A DNA stretch of 32,712 bases from Micractinium sp. NFX-FRZ. Taxonomy: Eukaryota; Chlorophyta; Trebouxiophyceae; Chlorellales; Chlorellaceae. Shown in pieces: positions 1 to 12,100 of this stretch (positions are counted from its first letter, which is position 1; each line of letters starts with the position of its first letter). The notes under the pieces are model-generated. The model was not told the DNA's origin. It saw only the letters and a program-made list of their open reading frames with translations, and ran no database searches. The stretch spans positions 1 through 32,712 of the forward strand of contig JAPTJF010000586.1 of the NCBI GenBank assembly GCA_029339195.1, in the 5' to 3' direction. A program made the translations under genes and the position numbers.

Positions 1-71
<71 letters not shown>
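1..71. repeat. 71-base poly-G run at the left end
   Basis: Seventy-one consecutive G residues open the window. The right end carries the mirror situation, a C run, so both ends read as poly-G going inward. This may be a true G:C tract where assembly stopped, or a tailing or sequencing artefact. Confidence 0.95.
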
Positions 72-653
72 CTTGGAAGGCGAAGAACGATAATCACACG
101 ACGCCTTCTATAAGGGGAAGAAGAAGGGGAAGAAGGGGAGCAGAAGGGGAGGAAAGAGGAGCAGAAGGAGAAGAGGGAGCTGGTTTGAGGGACGCTACAG
201 CAAACAGCGGTGTAAAGGATGTGGCAGAGGGAGTGGGGGTGTCAGGCAGGCAAGCAGCTTGCTGCTGCAGCTTACTGCAGCGGTCGGCAGGTGTGGCAGG
301 CAGTGAGGAGCAGATGATGCAGAGATGCGGCAGTGCAGCTGTGAGGCAGTCATGCTGCGCTGCCAGCACAGGGGCACATGACAGCCAGTTTGCAATCTCC
401 ACTGGCAGGCGAGCGGGCAGGCAGGCGGGCGGCAGGGGAGGGGGGGCACAGCAATTGCAGCACTGCTGGGCTGGCAGGCACCGCGTGAGTGGTTCCAGGG
501 GCCGCTGGGCCGCCGCATGGGCTCCAGGCGACACCAGGGCCCTCTGTACCACGCATGCGGACACCAGGCACCCCTCCCTGCCCCCAGGCAACCCCTCCAT
601 GCCCCTCGCCCCCTGTCCCCAGGAACTCCCCTCATGCATGCCCCTCGCCCTCC
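72..653. other. Non-coding region downstream of the LRR gene
   Basis: No supportable gene. The part from about 112 to 180 is almost pure purine on the plus strand (GGGGAAGAAG-like). The rest is G/C-rich with CAGG/CAGGC clusters typical of introns and UTRs here. It should hold the 3' UTR of the minus-strand LRR gene that stops at 654; I found no minus-strand TGTAA polyadenylation signal, the usual one in green algae. Open frames here are low-complexity shadows. Confidence 0.6.
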
Positions 654-3600
654 TCACACTGTGTACAGAGCGGGCAGGCTGACTTTCAGCCAGTCGTCGG
701 GGTAGTCCGGGTCTGGCTTGCTCACGCACCACTCCTTGGGCACGCTCGAACCCAGGCGGGGGTTGCCGCGCAGCAGCAGCGTGTTCAGCCCGGGGAACGC
801 GCCTTCCCTGCCCCACACCGCGGGCAGCTGCCCGGACAAGCCGTTGTTCTGCAGCTGGAGCTCCAGAAGCCGGCGCCAGGCGGGCGGCTCGCCCCACCCG
901 CCAGGCAGCGTGCCGCCGAGGCGGTTGGAGCCAAGGTGGAGGTACCATAGCTGTGCAAACGTGCCGTTCCAGCCCCAGCGCGGCGGCAGCGTGCCAGCCA
1001 GCTGGTTTCTTTCCAGGTCGCTGCGGCGGGGCAGGGCACAGGGTGGGGGCAGGGCACAGGGTGCAGCGGGGTCAGCGAGGGAGGGCGGGGTGGGAGGGAC
1101 GGAGGCAGAAAGCAGCGGGCAGCGGGCGCATGGCAGGAGGTAACAAGCAGCAGGCGGGCGGCAGCAGGCGTGGGGCCCTTTCTGCCGCGGAGGCATGTTG
1201 CTGTCGCTGCAGTGTCTGCCAGGGCTGCTGTAAACAAGTGCCAGGGCTGCTCTGGAATACTCGTAAGCAGCAATTCACACTTCTCACTTTAAACAAGTGG
1301 AACACTCACAGTGTAATCAGCTTGGGCCAGGCCCAGCTTCTCGGCAGCTCCCCGCTCAGCCGGTTGCCGCTGAGCATCAGGTGCTTGAGATTGAAGAAGG
1401 ACGTCTCTGCTCCCCAAGAGGCAGGCAGGCTGCCTTGCAGAGAGTTGTTGCGGAGGAACAGGTACTCTAAGTTCACAAAGCCGTTGAGCCTGCCCCACTG
1501 GGGAGGCAGCGTCCCCGTCAGATTGTTCCGCCCCAGGTACCTGCGGGGTGCGGGGGGCGGCGCAGGGAGCAGCGTCTTGCAACGTGGGCAGCAGATGAAG
1601 CCGCAGCCGGGCTGCCACCTGGCTATGCAGCCGGGTGGTGGCACATGCCTGCCTGGCTGGAGGCTCCAGCCCTTCCACACCCTGCTGCCACCACCACCCT
1701 GCCACCTCCAGCCTGCAAGTCGCCGCAGCACCGGGCCGCCCTTCCGCTCTTTCCACCTGTGCTGCTCGAGCAGCTGCCCACTCCTTCACCAGCACCGCGC
1801 GCCGATCCGCACATGCACGAAAACGCTGTACGAAAGCTGTACGAAAGCTGTACGAAAGCAAGCGCCCCGCTCCCCTCAGGTACGACACCTGGCGCATGCC
1901 TGCTGTCCCACTCGGAGCCCACAACAACACAGCCAAGAGAAAACCAACAGCAAGGCCGCTCCTCACAGGTATGACAGCTGGTTCATGCCGGCCCACTCGG
2001 GAGGCAGCGGGCCTCTCAGGCGGTTGCCTCCCAGCTTGATGACCCGCATCTGCAGGCGCGTGCCCCAGCTGCCGGGCAGCTTCCCCGACAGGGAGCAGTT
2101 CTGAAAGTCGCTGCACAGCAGTCAAAGCGGGGTGCGGTGGGGGATGGGGGTGGGACGAGGCGGCGCATCGCAGGAACACTAAGTGTTAAGCTGGAAGGGC
2201 TGCTCCCGGGTACGGTGGCACAGGCGGGCGGCTCGTCAGTGGTCCAAGACTGGCAGGCAGGGGAGGAAGACGCAGGCAGCATGGCTGGCAGTGTGCCCAC
2301 ACACTCACATGTTGCCTAGATTGGGGAGGGCTCCCCGCCGGCCCCACTCAGGGGGGAGAGAGCCAGTCAGACCGCGGTTGTCTTGCAAGCTCCTGCAGAG
2401 CAGGACACGTGCCGGGGCGCGAGTGGTGGGTGGGGTGCGCACACAGACTGTTGGCTGCCAGAAGTTCATGATGGCAGCAGGCACTTGAAATGCTCGGACT
2501 CCCTAACACCGAGCCACTCTGCTTTGAGCATAACTGCACCGTTAGGTGGTCCTCCTGGTCACATGTGGAGCATGATGATCCGCACACGCCGGCAAGCAGG
2601 CAGGCACGCAGGGCAGGCAGGCAGGCGACCGCTCACATGAGGCGCAAGTTAGGGAAGCCGCCAGCCCACTGTGCTGGGAGCGTGCCTCTCAGGTTGGTTT
2701 GGGTCAGCTCACTGCACCGGGAGAGGCAGAGCCACGTAAAGTCGGGAAACGTGGGATGACATTGGAGAAGGAGGCGAGGACAGTCTCCTTTCCGTTTCCT
2801 ACCCAACTTGAGGCAGGCTGGCACACAGCCAGCCGGCGCGGCACGGGCACCTCCCTACCCGCCCCAGTGGCCCACAGGCGGGCACTGAGCGACAGAATCC
2901 AGCGTGCACCAGGGGAGAGTCATGCAGCGGGGCTGTGAGGCACTGTCGGGAGTAGGGCCTGGCCCCCCGGGTGGCACGCCGCTCACAATTGATCCAAGGC
3001 AGTGAAGCAGGTTGGGCAGCCCCATTCGGGCGGCAGGGTGCCGCTGATGGGCGACCCCTGGATGTACAGGGTGCCCAGGTTTGCAAGCGCCCTCCACTCT
3101 CGGGGCAGCGTTCCCGTCAGCCTCGGGTTGTCGCCGAGCGTGAGGTAGGCCAGCTGGGAGAGGGAGCCCCATGTGGAGGGGAGCGCGCCGTTGAACAGGT
3201 TGCCGTTCAGGTTGCTTCAGGGGAAGGGACGTGGAGGAGTGGGGTTAGGGCGTCGGTGAGGGCAGGCGGGCGGGCGGACAAGGAGAACAGCTTGTGCCTG
3301 CGCGTGTGCTAGCTAGCGCTGCTGGCCATGCATGCGTGCTCTCGGCCACTGGCATGCATGCGCCTGCGCCTGGCCGTGCGCGCATGCATGCTACACCTGC
3401 CGCACTGCGCTAGTGTAGGCAGTGGGGGCTGTGCACTCAGCAGTCAGGCCAGGCAGAGCACTCACAGCGTGGCCAGAAAGCTCATCTGCGACCAGGCCGA
3501 AGGCAGCGTCCCAGCCAGCTGGTTGAACGCAAGTACACTGCAGCGCCAGCACAGGCAGCAGGCGGTCAACTGTTGGCGGCTGAATGCACCGGCGTGAGGC

Positions 3601-5264
3601 GTGCAGCGCTGCGCTCTGCTGGCACCAGCAGCGTGGCCAGCGTGACCAGCAGCATGGCCAGCAGCATGGCCAGCAGCATGGAGCCAGCAGCATGCCCAGC
3701 GCCCGTGCGTGCTCTGTAGATAAACACATGGCCAGACATACCTGCTTGTGGCCTGGAGGCCGCCATGACTTGGAGGGCATTGCTGTGCCTGTCCTGCAAC
3801 TGCCAGCCACGCCGCCCACGAAGCGGCAGCACTCACATTTTTCTCACGCTCCCGAATGCCTGCCCCCACTCTGAGGGGAGCGTCCCGGTCAGCTTGTTGA
3901 GCGACAGATCGCTGCAAGGTCATGCAGCGGGGGAGGCCTTCAGCTTGCAGCGCAGGCATGCGTGTTATGGGGTGGACTGCGGCGTTGGTGATGCAGCATG
4001 GCACAGAGGCCTGGGCCCCAGTGCAAGAGCACACATGCGCTGGCACCAGGTGTGGGACAATGGGGCCTGGTTCTGATTCCGCACATTTCAACAGCGTGCG
4101 CGCCGCAGCTTGCTGCAGCAGGAGCAGGCCGGGGTGAGTCCTGACCCGGTGGCTGCCAGCGCCTGCCACCCTGCCCCCTGCACCACGACGTGGCTATTTA
4201 TTGCGTGGCTAGTTACCAGACGGCTAGGAGCTGGCTGCCACTCACAGCTCCTCAATCGCCCCCAGCAGGTAGAGCCCTGGCGTGAGACGGCCCTGCAAGC
4301 CACATGAGGACAGCTTCCTGCAGGCAGTGGAGGAGTAATCAATCAACCAGTTGTAGTGCGATCCCATGGAGCCAGCTGTGCACGGCAAAGGAGTGCGCAG
4401 GCAGGCAGGCGGGCGGGCGGTCAGGGCAAACCTCAGCAGACTGCGCTAGGCGCTGCACGCGGCATCAGTTCAGTGCAGTGCGAGCAGGCGCGGCAGGGGC
4501 GGAGCAGCGCAGCAGCCGGGCTTGCCACCACAGACGATTGCAGCGACACAGCACACGACATGCCACCACGACCACACCGTGGCACCAACCAACAGATGCC
4601 CGGGGGCTGTGCTGCGCCGGCGGCGCGACGTGCTCACAGTGCGGTGACGCGGCCGTAGAAGTTGCATGTGACGCCATACCAGCCAGAGCAGGGGTCGGTG
4701 GAAGCAGTCCAGGAGGCCAGCCCGCTGTCGCATGTGGGAACAGCCTGAAGGCCTTTCTTCATCTCCAGGAGCACGCACTTCTCAGAGCCGGCAGTGCGCG
4801 CTGCGGGGGCAGGCGGGAGCAGGCAGGCGGGGCAGGCGTTTGTCGAGGCCTGCCGGCAGGCGGGGAAGGGTGCAGGCAGGTGGGGCAGCGTGCAAGCAGG
4901 TCGGGAAGCGTGCAGAGATCCGGCCTGTTCCGCCTTGCATGCTCATTGTGAGGTGCAGGCACCTGTGATCCCCTCTTGAGCAAAAGCTGCTGCCTGTGGC
5001 GCAAGGCGTGTAAGCAGTGTGCAGGTGCTTGCAGCAGGGGTGCTGAGGCTCACATGCGCACGGGGTCAGGGGAAGACGGGGCGGAGGTCGGGGTGGGGGC
5101 TTGCGCAAGAGCGGCGGCGGGCGTGGCTTTGCCTTTGCCGCAGGCGGCGGGCGCCTGGGGGGCGGTTTGCCGGCGGCCAGCCCGGCGCATGCCACCTGGC
5201 AGCAGAGGGCGAGGAGCAGTAGCAGAGGCACCGCCGCACCACGCCCAGCATCCCTGCGCACCAT
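654..5264 (-). CDS. Secreted leucine-rich-repeat protein (11 exons, 573 aa)
   Basis: Model: complement(654-1020, 1310-1540, 1967-2110, 2309-2392, 2637-2711, 2987-3214, 3466-3537, 3837-3911, 4246-4317, 4638-4800, 5054-5264), 1722 nt. The ATG at 5264 opens a signal peptide (VPLLLLLALCCQVACA, about residues 12-27), then a proline-rich linker (30-62) and a cap ending DPCSGWYGVTC, as in plant LRR N-terminal regions. About 17 repeats of 24-28 residues follow, of the form LxLxxNxLxGxLPxxW, and a short Cys-containing tail (VPKEWC) to the TGA at 654. No kinase or membrane segment is seen, so it is probably an extracellular or wall protein, perhaps a recognition or scaffold factor (inference). Every donor is GTGAG-type. 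Intron 1 is phase 1 and the other nine are phase 2, so LRR exons (72, 75, 84, 144, 228, 231 nt) are exchangeable repeat units. The tryptophan after LP in nearly every repeat is unusual against land-plant LRRs. The ligand is unknown. Confidence 0.87.
1825..1857. repeat. Tandem repeat, 3 x 11 bp, in an LRR-gene intron
   Basis: The unit gctgtacgaaa occurs three times in perfect tandem inside the intron 1541-1966. Confidence 0.9.
1873..1916 (-). repeat. Decayed copy of an LRR exon edge inside an intron
   Basis: This stretch resembles the 3' end of the LRR exon 1967-2110 and its donor (plus-strand 1959-2004): shared blocks include catgcc and cccactcgg, at roughly 80% identity. Relative to the real exon it carries small insertions that shift frame, and its donor has lost the GTGAGG core. 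It is 86-88 bp from the original, in the same orientation. Confidence 0.6.
3647..3681. repeat. Tandem repeat, about 2.9 x 12 bp, in an LRR-gene intron
   Basis: The unit cagcagcatggc repeats within the intron 3538-3836. Confidence 0.85.
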
Positions 5265-6123
5265 GTTGAGTCCTGCACAGCACATGGCATGAAAAGACGT
5301 GATTTAAGTGCCAAGATGGCCCAGCGGTTGGGAGGCGTGCCGCAAGAGCCGCTGCCGCTGCCGCCGCGACTGCAAGCAGCAGCTGGCATCCTGTTCTGCC
5401 GAGCCATGCTCATGCATCAGCCCGCATGTCCCCTTGTTGCCTGTATCAGCCACGGGGAGGCTCGGCCGGCTCTCAAACGGCACAGCGGAAGGTGCCGGGG
5501 TGCCGCACTGAGCGTGGCGCCCAGGAGTTGCCTTTCTTAAGGTATCACCGAAAAAACATCCTGAAACGGCATTTGAGAACCAGCCAGAATGGCGTTTGTC
5601 ATCCTTCACAACGACGCGACGTGCACCTGTCCGGAGGCGATCACCGGTGATTCGACCTAGGTCGGAGTTCTTCAGTCCACATGCGTTGCCTTCTACCCTC
5701 ATGGGACGCACACGAACCGTGTGTTTGCAGCACCGGTGACCCTAAGTCAAGCGGGCGCTGCTGACGCCGCCTTGCCTGGGCGGCGGCGCCGCCGCCGCCC
5801 GGCAGCTGCCTGCTGCCCCGGCGCATGCTCGCCGCGGCATTCAATTCAAAGCTTTGCGTGTCTGGTCCCACTTGCCGTGAACAACGTTTGTATACACTAA
5901 CTATGAGGTGCAATGGGAGTGCAGGTGAGAGCTGGAATTTAGGACCACACGGCACACATGTTGGAGGGGGTATGCAAAGGACCGCAGGCTTGGGAGCTGG
6001 GGGCGGCAGAGCTGAAATACAGGAGCGTCAACTATCGATCGAGGGAGGCACCAGAGCAGAGAGTACGATAACGCGGCTAAAAGGGCCATGACTGAGAAGG
6101 GAGGCGCCAGCCCCTTCCACCAC
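5265..6123. other. Intergenic region between the LRR gene and the ion-channel gene
   Basis: Both neighbours are on the minus strand, so this holds the 3' UTR of the channel gene (stop at 6124) and the promoter/5' UTR of the LRR gene (ATG at 5264). No coding exon could be supported. The GC content drops around 5540-5750 and 5880-5920. The main structure is the inverted-repeat cluster at 5640-5796. No TATAAA was found upstream of the LRR start. Confidence 0.6.
5640..5796. promoter_or_regulatory. Cluster of four inverted repeats upstream of the LRR gene
   Basis: Perfect palindrome atcaccggtgat (5640-5651); one base later the perfect palindrome cgacctaggtcg (5653-5664); cacacg/cgtgtg arms around a 3-base spacer (5709-5723); and an 18-bp perfect GGC/GCC palindrome (5779-5796). 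The core CACCGGTGA recurs at 5731-5739. The position, 380-530 bp upstream of the LRR ATG, suggests dimeric factor sites or cruciform-forming DNA; function is inferred only. Confidence 0.5.
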
Positions 6124-9100
6124 TCAAGCAGCGCCTGCCCCCGGATGCGGCGCCTCTCGGCGGCACGCATCACACACACGCGACTCCCTGTCAGCAGCAG
6201 CCTGAGGCTCCTCCACGCTGCTCAGCGACGAGGCAAAGCTGCCCGCAAAGCTTGTGCCGTGGCTCGCGTTGTACACCTCGGCAGCATGCTGCGTGAAGGT
6301 CTTGGTGGCTAGCGTGACCAGCTTGCAGCGCCAGTCGCCAGTGTTCCACACCCGCGCCTGCACAGCGTGCACGCCATGCGGGGGCAAGGGCAGGCAGGCA
6401 CATTGTTTAGGTTGCTGCTGCCTGATTCAGACACGCATCTTGCAGCGGATGAACGACCTGCCGTATCTCTTACGCTGCCAGGGAGGCTGCTGGAGAGGGG
6501 AAGCCCTACGTGCCGGCATGCCTGCCCCCCGTTACTTTGTGGTACCGTGACTCACCCCGGCGCCCACCCACCTTGCCGCGCTCCTCCACCCCATGCGGGT
6601 TGACCACCAGCTCCAGCGGCTCGGTGGCGGAGCCTGGCAGAGTGTAGAAACCCAGCAGTACCTGCCGAGGGATGATGAGACGCTGAGAAGCTAGGTGGGG
6701 AGGCTATGTGCATGTCAAGGTGGGGAGGCTTGCTGCCCAGGCGCAGGGCTGCTCCCAGGCAGCTGCAGGCCCCGCAAGCGCTGCACATGTTGTACCGCAG
6801 GCTGCACCACAGCAAGGCATCCTGCACCCCGCCATTACAGGCAGCGCACCTGCCGCACCGACGCCGCCCGCGCCTGCAGCTGCAGGAAGCTGAGCTCCTC
6901 TGCCGGCCCGACAAATGCGGAGGAGTCCTGCAGGGGGAGGCCCGAAGACACATGCTTTGCTTATCTTGTAAAACAAGGGACGAAGGCCCAGTGGGGCCAC
7001 CGTTCTTCAAATTCACGAAACTGCAGGGAGCGGTGGTGTGCCAGGCAGCTCTTGCTGGCCCCCTGCCGAGACGGGCAGGGGGGCAGCGGGTATGGCAGCT
7101 GGATGGGGCACTAAGCCGCCCGCGTGCCATGGACCACGGGCCTGCGCCCTGCCCCCTCATTCGCCTGCACCAGCAGGTCGCTCTCCACCCCCAGCCGCTG
7201 GTGTCAAGCACACAGGAAGCAGTCGTTCAAACCCACCAGGAGCCGCTGCTGCTTGCAGCTGTGGCGGTTCCCCTGCCCCCGACTTGCCTGCACCAGCAGG
7301 TCGCTCTCCACCCCCAGCTGCAGGTAGGCGCACAGGAAGCGGGGCTCCACAGCCACCTGCAGTAGCAACCACTCAATCGGCCAATAAATAAATAAAATCC
7401 CAATTCGATGATGGGCAGGCAGGCGGCAGAACTTCTGAGACTGTGTGGAAGCATGCGTCCCCCCCCTTCCTCACTGGTGCTGCCGTGCGACACAGCGAGC
7501 CAGGAGACATGGTATGTGAGAACTGTGCCACCCACCCCTCACCTTGGTGAGCGCCTTGGCTGCGTAGGAGGCCGAGTTGACGGCGATGCCCAGCGGCGGC
7601 TGCGTGTCGTCCTCGAAGCGGGTCGTGCCCAGGTAGGTGAGCTGGAGAGGAAGAGAGAGGGCAGGGGAGTGGGGTGGGATGCAGTTAGTTAAAGATGCAG
7701 TTTGGCTGTGTGTGCACTCCATGAATGCGACTGCCGCCAAGCGGCTGGGGGCAGTGACAAGAGAGGGGCAGGGGCTTCAAAGAGCGGGCTGCAAGGAGGC
7801 AGGTGTGAACGGCAACAGACGCGTGCCCCTGCAGGCAGAACGGCAACAGACAGCAAGAGGGAGGCCAAGGGGCACCCTGTGCGGCCGGCATGCAACATGC
7901 GGCCTCTCTGGCACACATAACGGATGACCCAGGCCCGTGCTTGCCTTTTCGCAGAGGATGCTGATGGTGGGGTGGTTGGCTTCCTGCTTGTTGCCCGGCA
8001 GAGGAGGCAGGGGAGAAGAGTGGGAAGGGGCCAGCAGGGCACTGTGTTGCAAGCGATGGGAAGGAGCCCCCTGGGGCTTGAGTGCTCTCATTGTAGGTGC
8101 TTACTTGTACGTTTCACGTGTGCCACCTCCACACAGCCTCCCCTGCTACACCCCCTGGCACCCTGCAGTTACAATTTTTACTCTACACCTTCACTCATTA
8201 AACCCACTAACTCTACACCCTCGCACGCACACCCACCCCGCCTCACCTCCAGCAGCAGCCGTATGTTGAGCTGCACCATCAGCATGGCGGCATCCAGGCT
8301 CAGCATCTCCGCCTGCGTGAGCAGCTGCAGCCCGCCATCGGCATCGGGAGCCTCTGTGTCGGCCCAGGTGGAGTCTGGCATAGGGAGGATAAGAGAAGGG
8401 GCAGCGGAGAGCAAGGCTGAGGGTGCAGCGTAGGCAGCGGGCCAGGCGGATCCGGAGTGGCTGCCAAGCCCAGTTGGAATCAGTGACGTGGAGTAGGGCC
8501 CGTGTGTGCAGACAAGGGGCGGCCAAGTGGCGATCCTCGAGGGGACCAACGAGCAAGTGTGAGAGCTGGGCTGTTGTTCCCCTCTCTTTCGTTCTCATGC
8601 CTGCCCTATGTCGCAGCGGGGCTCCGCCAGGTGCAAGGCTTTCAGCCAGCACAAGCTGGCCCGCCTGCCAAACCCCAGCTGAGCCGGGCACGCACCGCTC
8701 CCTCGCACGATGCCTGCTCAGCACCCTACTTCTGTCGCCCGCAAGCAGCGCTCACCGCACACCACGATGGCCGCTTTGTACTTGGCCACGTCGATCAGCC
8801 GCTGCATCTCGCTGCGGCTGCGAGGGTCCCCCCGCACGTGCTGCACCTGCAGGCTGCGGATGCCGTACTGCTGGAGCCGGCGCTCTGCACATCCGTGTTG
8901 GGAGGTGAGGCACAGGCAAGCCGGCAGGTTGACCTAGACGAGCTTGCAAGGTGGGCTACAGTAAGTGGTGCAGGGCGGGGGATTCCATACTGCCGCAGCC
9001 GGCGCTCTGCAGAGGCTTGGGTTGTTTGGCGGTGAGGTGAGGGGGTGAGGCACAGGCAAGCAGGCAGGCGGGTTGAGTCAGACACGGACGGTGGCTCGAT

Positions 9101-12100
9101 GGGCGCAGGCTGCGGATGCCGTGCTCCTGCAGTTGGGGGCCTCTAAATATCTGCGGGCGGCAGGAGGCAGGGGCAGCGGCAGCGCAGGGCGCAGCGGGTC
9201 CGTGGCAGCCTGAAGCGAGGGGATTGGAAGACAGGGCACAAACGGATGGCCTGCTCCATGACCATGAAGGGCTGCGATTGCAGCGCGCACAGCAGGGCCC
9301 GTGGGTTGACAGCGCCGCCACGGTGCATGCTCACTCCTGACATCTACTGCTGCCTGTGGCTGGCTTGGTGCCTCACCCAGGTGCCCCGATGCCCAGTCGT
9401 GGCAGTTGAATAGCGTCACCCGGCTGCCAAACGGCAGGCCCTGCACATGTGGGGGTGCGGGAGAGGCCCCAGCTGGGTTCAGAGGGGCGGGCATGTGGAC
9501 TAAGGGCCCTTGGCGGATGGCTGGCTGGTGCTGACAGCCGTTCAATCCTTGCCAGCGTGCGCCAGGCATCGACTTGCCTGGTCTGAGTGGTCCAGCTCCG
9601 CCATTAGCTCCCACATGAACGTCTGGCCCATCTGCACACACACACACACACACACACGCGTCAGTAGCGGGGGGTGCCAGGGTGGCTCTGCGCCCCACCA
9701 CTGAAGCCTACATGTTCTGCCGGGCCGGCGCAGCAGCATGCACCCCACAAGACAGAACAATGTGCCTCACTCAGCATAACGAAGCAGCTCAAGCACGAGC
9801 TCAGGCATCCATGATTCAAGCATAAGCTCGTAGCGGCACAGGCAGCGCTCCTCCTCCTACCCAGCCACATATGAGGAGCTCGTCCGCCGCCACCAGAGGG
9901 TTCGAGTACTGGCAGGCAGGAGTGGGGACGGGCAGGGCACGCGGGGGCGGGAGGGAGGTGAGGAGGCGGCAAAGAGTGCAGCGCAATGCGGCGAGAGCCA
10001 GAGTTGCAGCAGCAGCAGCAGCCGGCGGTGCTTCGGCGCAAAACTTGCCTCTGGCTACCATGCTCCAGATCCACAGCCTGCCAGCCCAGCCTGCCCATTC
10101 TAAAGCAAGCCATTGGCAGCCACAGGTTGCGTGCACCAACGACACCGCCCGCCTCAGCCCCCCACCTGTATTGGCAGCACAAACAGCGCCCTTCGGCTGC
10201 TCTGGTCCAGCCACAGCGACGTGGAGGGGCTGCCGTTGAGGCCGTTGGCGCCACCGGGCGCAGCAGCCAGGCGGGAAGCGCGCGCGCTGATGGCGATGGT
10301 GTTGTCGTACGGGGGCTCCGCACCCAGCGGCTGCTCATCCGTGCTCCTGCGGGCGGCAAACAAGTGGTCAAAAATGGGGCAGCGGAAGAGAGTGTCAGGC
10401 GAGGCAGGCATGCTGCCTAGTGAAACTGTTTCGCACCAGCCACCCACACCAGTGTGGTGCACAGCGTGCAGGGCAGCCCGCACCCAATCAAGCAGGGTCT
10501 GGTCCATCCCTAGCAAGTCGACACATGTCCTATCAGGGGAGGTGGACAGCTGGAAAGTGGAGACAGTACCCGGACATACCCTCCCTTCCTCTCACTTCCT
10601 CACTTCATCACATATCGGGTGGGGTCCCAGTCCCCCAAGTCCACAGGGGCTGCTGTGGGCAGTGCGTGGTACCGCCCCGGGCCGCGGCTGCAGCGCAGGA
10701 AGCAGTAGGACGAGGTGTGGGGCTGCGAGGCTCCCAGTGACAGGCCTTGCAGGGGCAGCCCCATCCAGGGCGACCGCTGCTCATCAAGCTCAGCTAGCTC
10801 AGCGGCGAGCAAAAGGAGATGCCTCATTTCTTTTTGCCAGCTGTGCATGCCATGCCATGCCACGCACGCTGTCCTGGCTGCCATGCAGAGCACCAGGCCA
10901 TGCAGCCGCCGCCGGCCCCAGCTCTGTCTCAGCTCACAGCTTGTTGTGCCCTGTACTGCCACACCTGCCAGGGCGCAGCGTCACCACCGCATCCCCGGGC
11001 TCCAGCACTCGGTCAGGCGGCGGGTTGAGCTGGCAGTAACCGCTGGCGGGGTTTTGAAGTCCCACCACGGCGGCATCTGCAGGCAAGCATTTGATGAGAA
11101 GGCTTGGAGGCAAGCGCCTCGCAGGGTGGCAGCGGCAGATGCAGCTTGAACCATGCTAACTGTGCAGCGGCGTGCCTGCCAGCCCGCCTGCATGCCTGCC
11201 TGCCAGCGGCACGTCTGCATGCCCACGCATGCTATCTTGTGCTGGTACGCGGGGCGCAGTTCCTTCAAAGAAGCATCCCCTCCAACCTTGGCACCCCATG
11301 CCCGCAGGCTCACCTGGGAAGCGTGGGGGCAGCTGGCTGAAGGTGCACCCCTCCACGTCCTCACATCCAGGAAAGTAAAACACACAGCTGGCCATCGCAC
11401 CTAGCCTAGCATCAACCCTAAAGCTCCCACCCTTCCACCCCGCCGTCCCACCTGGGAAGCGCGGGGGCAGCTGGCTGAAGGTGCACCCCTCCACCTCTGG
11501 CACCAGATCCACGTAGCAGCTGGCAGGGCTGTAGTGGTCCATCAGGTTTCGAGAGAACACGGTGGCAATGGGGTTGTGCAGCAGGCGCACGTACCTGGCG
11601 GGGAGAGGCAAGGGATTCTTGGGGAGGGGGCGTGGGTGGAGGTGGGGAAGGCGGTTGCAGGGGAGCAGGGGAGGAGGGCAGGGTGCCTTGCCTGCCCCGA
11701 GCACCACCCGCGTCTTCAACTCGTCCCCTCCTCCTGCACCCCTTGCCCCACCTGCGCGCGTTGATCTTGTTGGTTGGCACCGGGATGACGCGCTCGCTGC
11801 AGGCATAGTGCAGCAGCGGCAGCGCATCCTCCGTCTTCACCTGCGGGCAGGTGGAAAGTCATATGCAGCTGCAGGACCCTTGCACTCCGGTTAACGCTTG
11901 AACCCCGCGACCCATGTGCGCGTCTCAATAGTAACCCCGCGTCCATGCCCACCCATCTTCCAACCGCAGTATCATCATCAAATGCATCCCTGCCCCGAGG
12001 CACTCGCCTGCGCCACAATGACCGCCCCGTTGGCCCCGTCGGTGTGCTCCCGCTGCATCAGCTCATCCAGCAGCACGCAGGCACGCAGCACCTGGGCATC

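Noticed and set aside
1..71. Telomere
   Set aside because: The run is pure G, without TTTAGGG-type units known in green algae.
953..2104. Plus-strand open frame of 383 codons over the LRR gene
   Set aside because: Shadow of LRR exons and introns; the minus strand gives a clear repeat protein.
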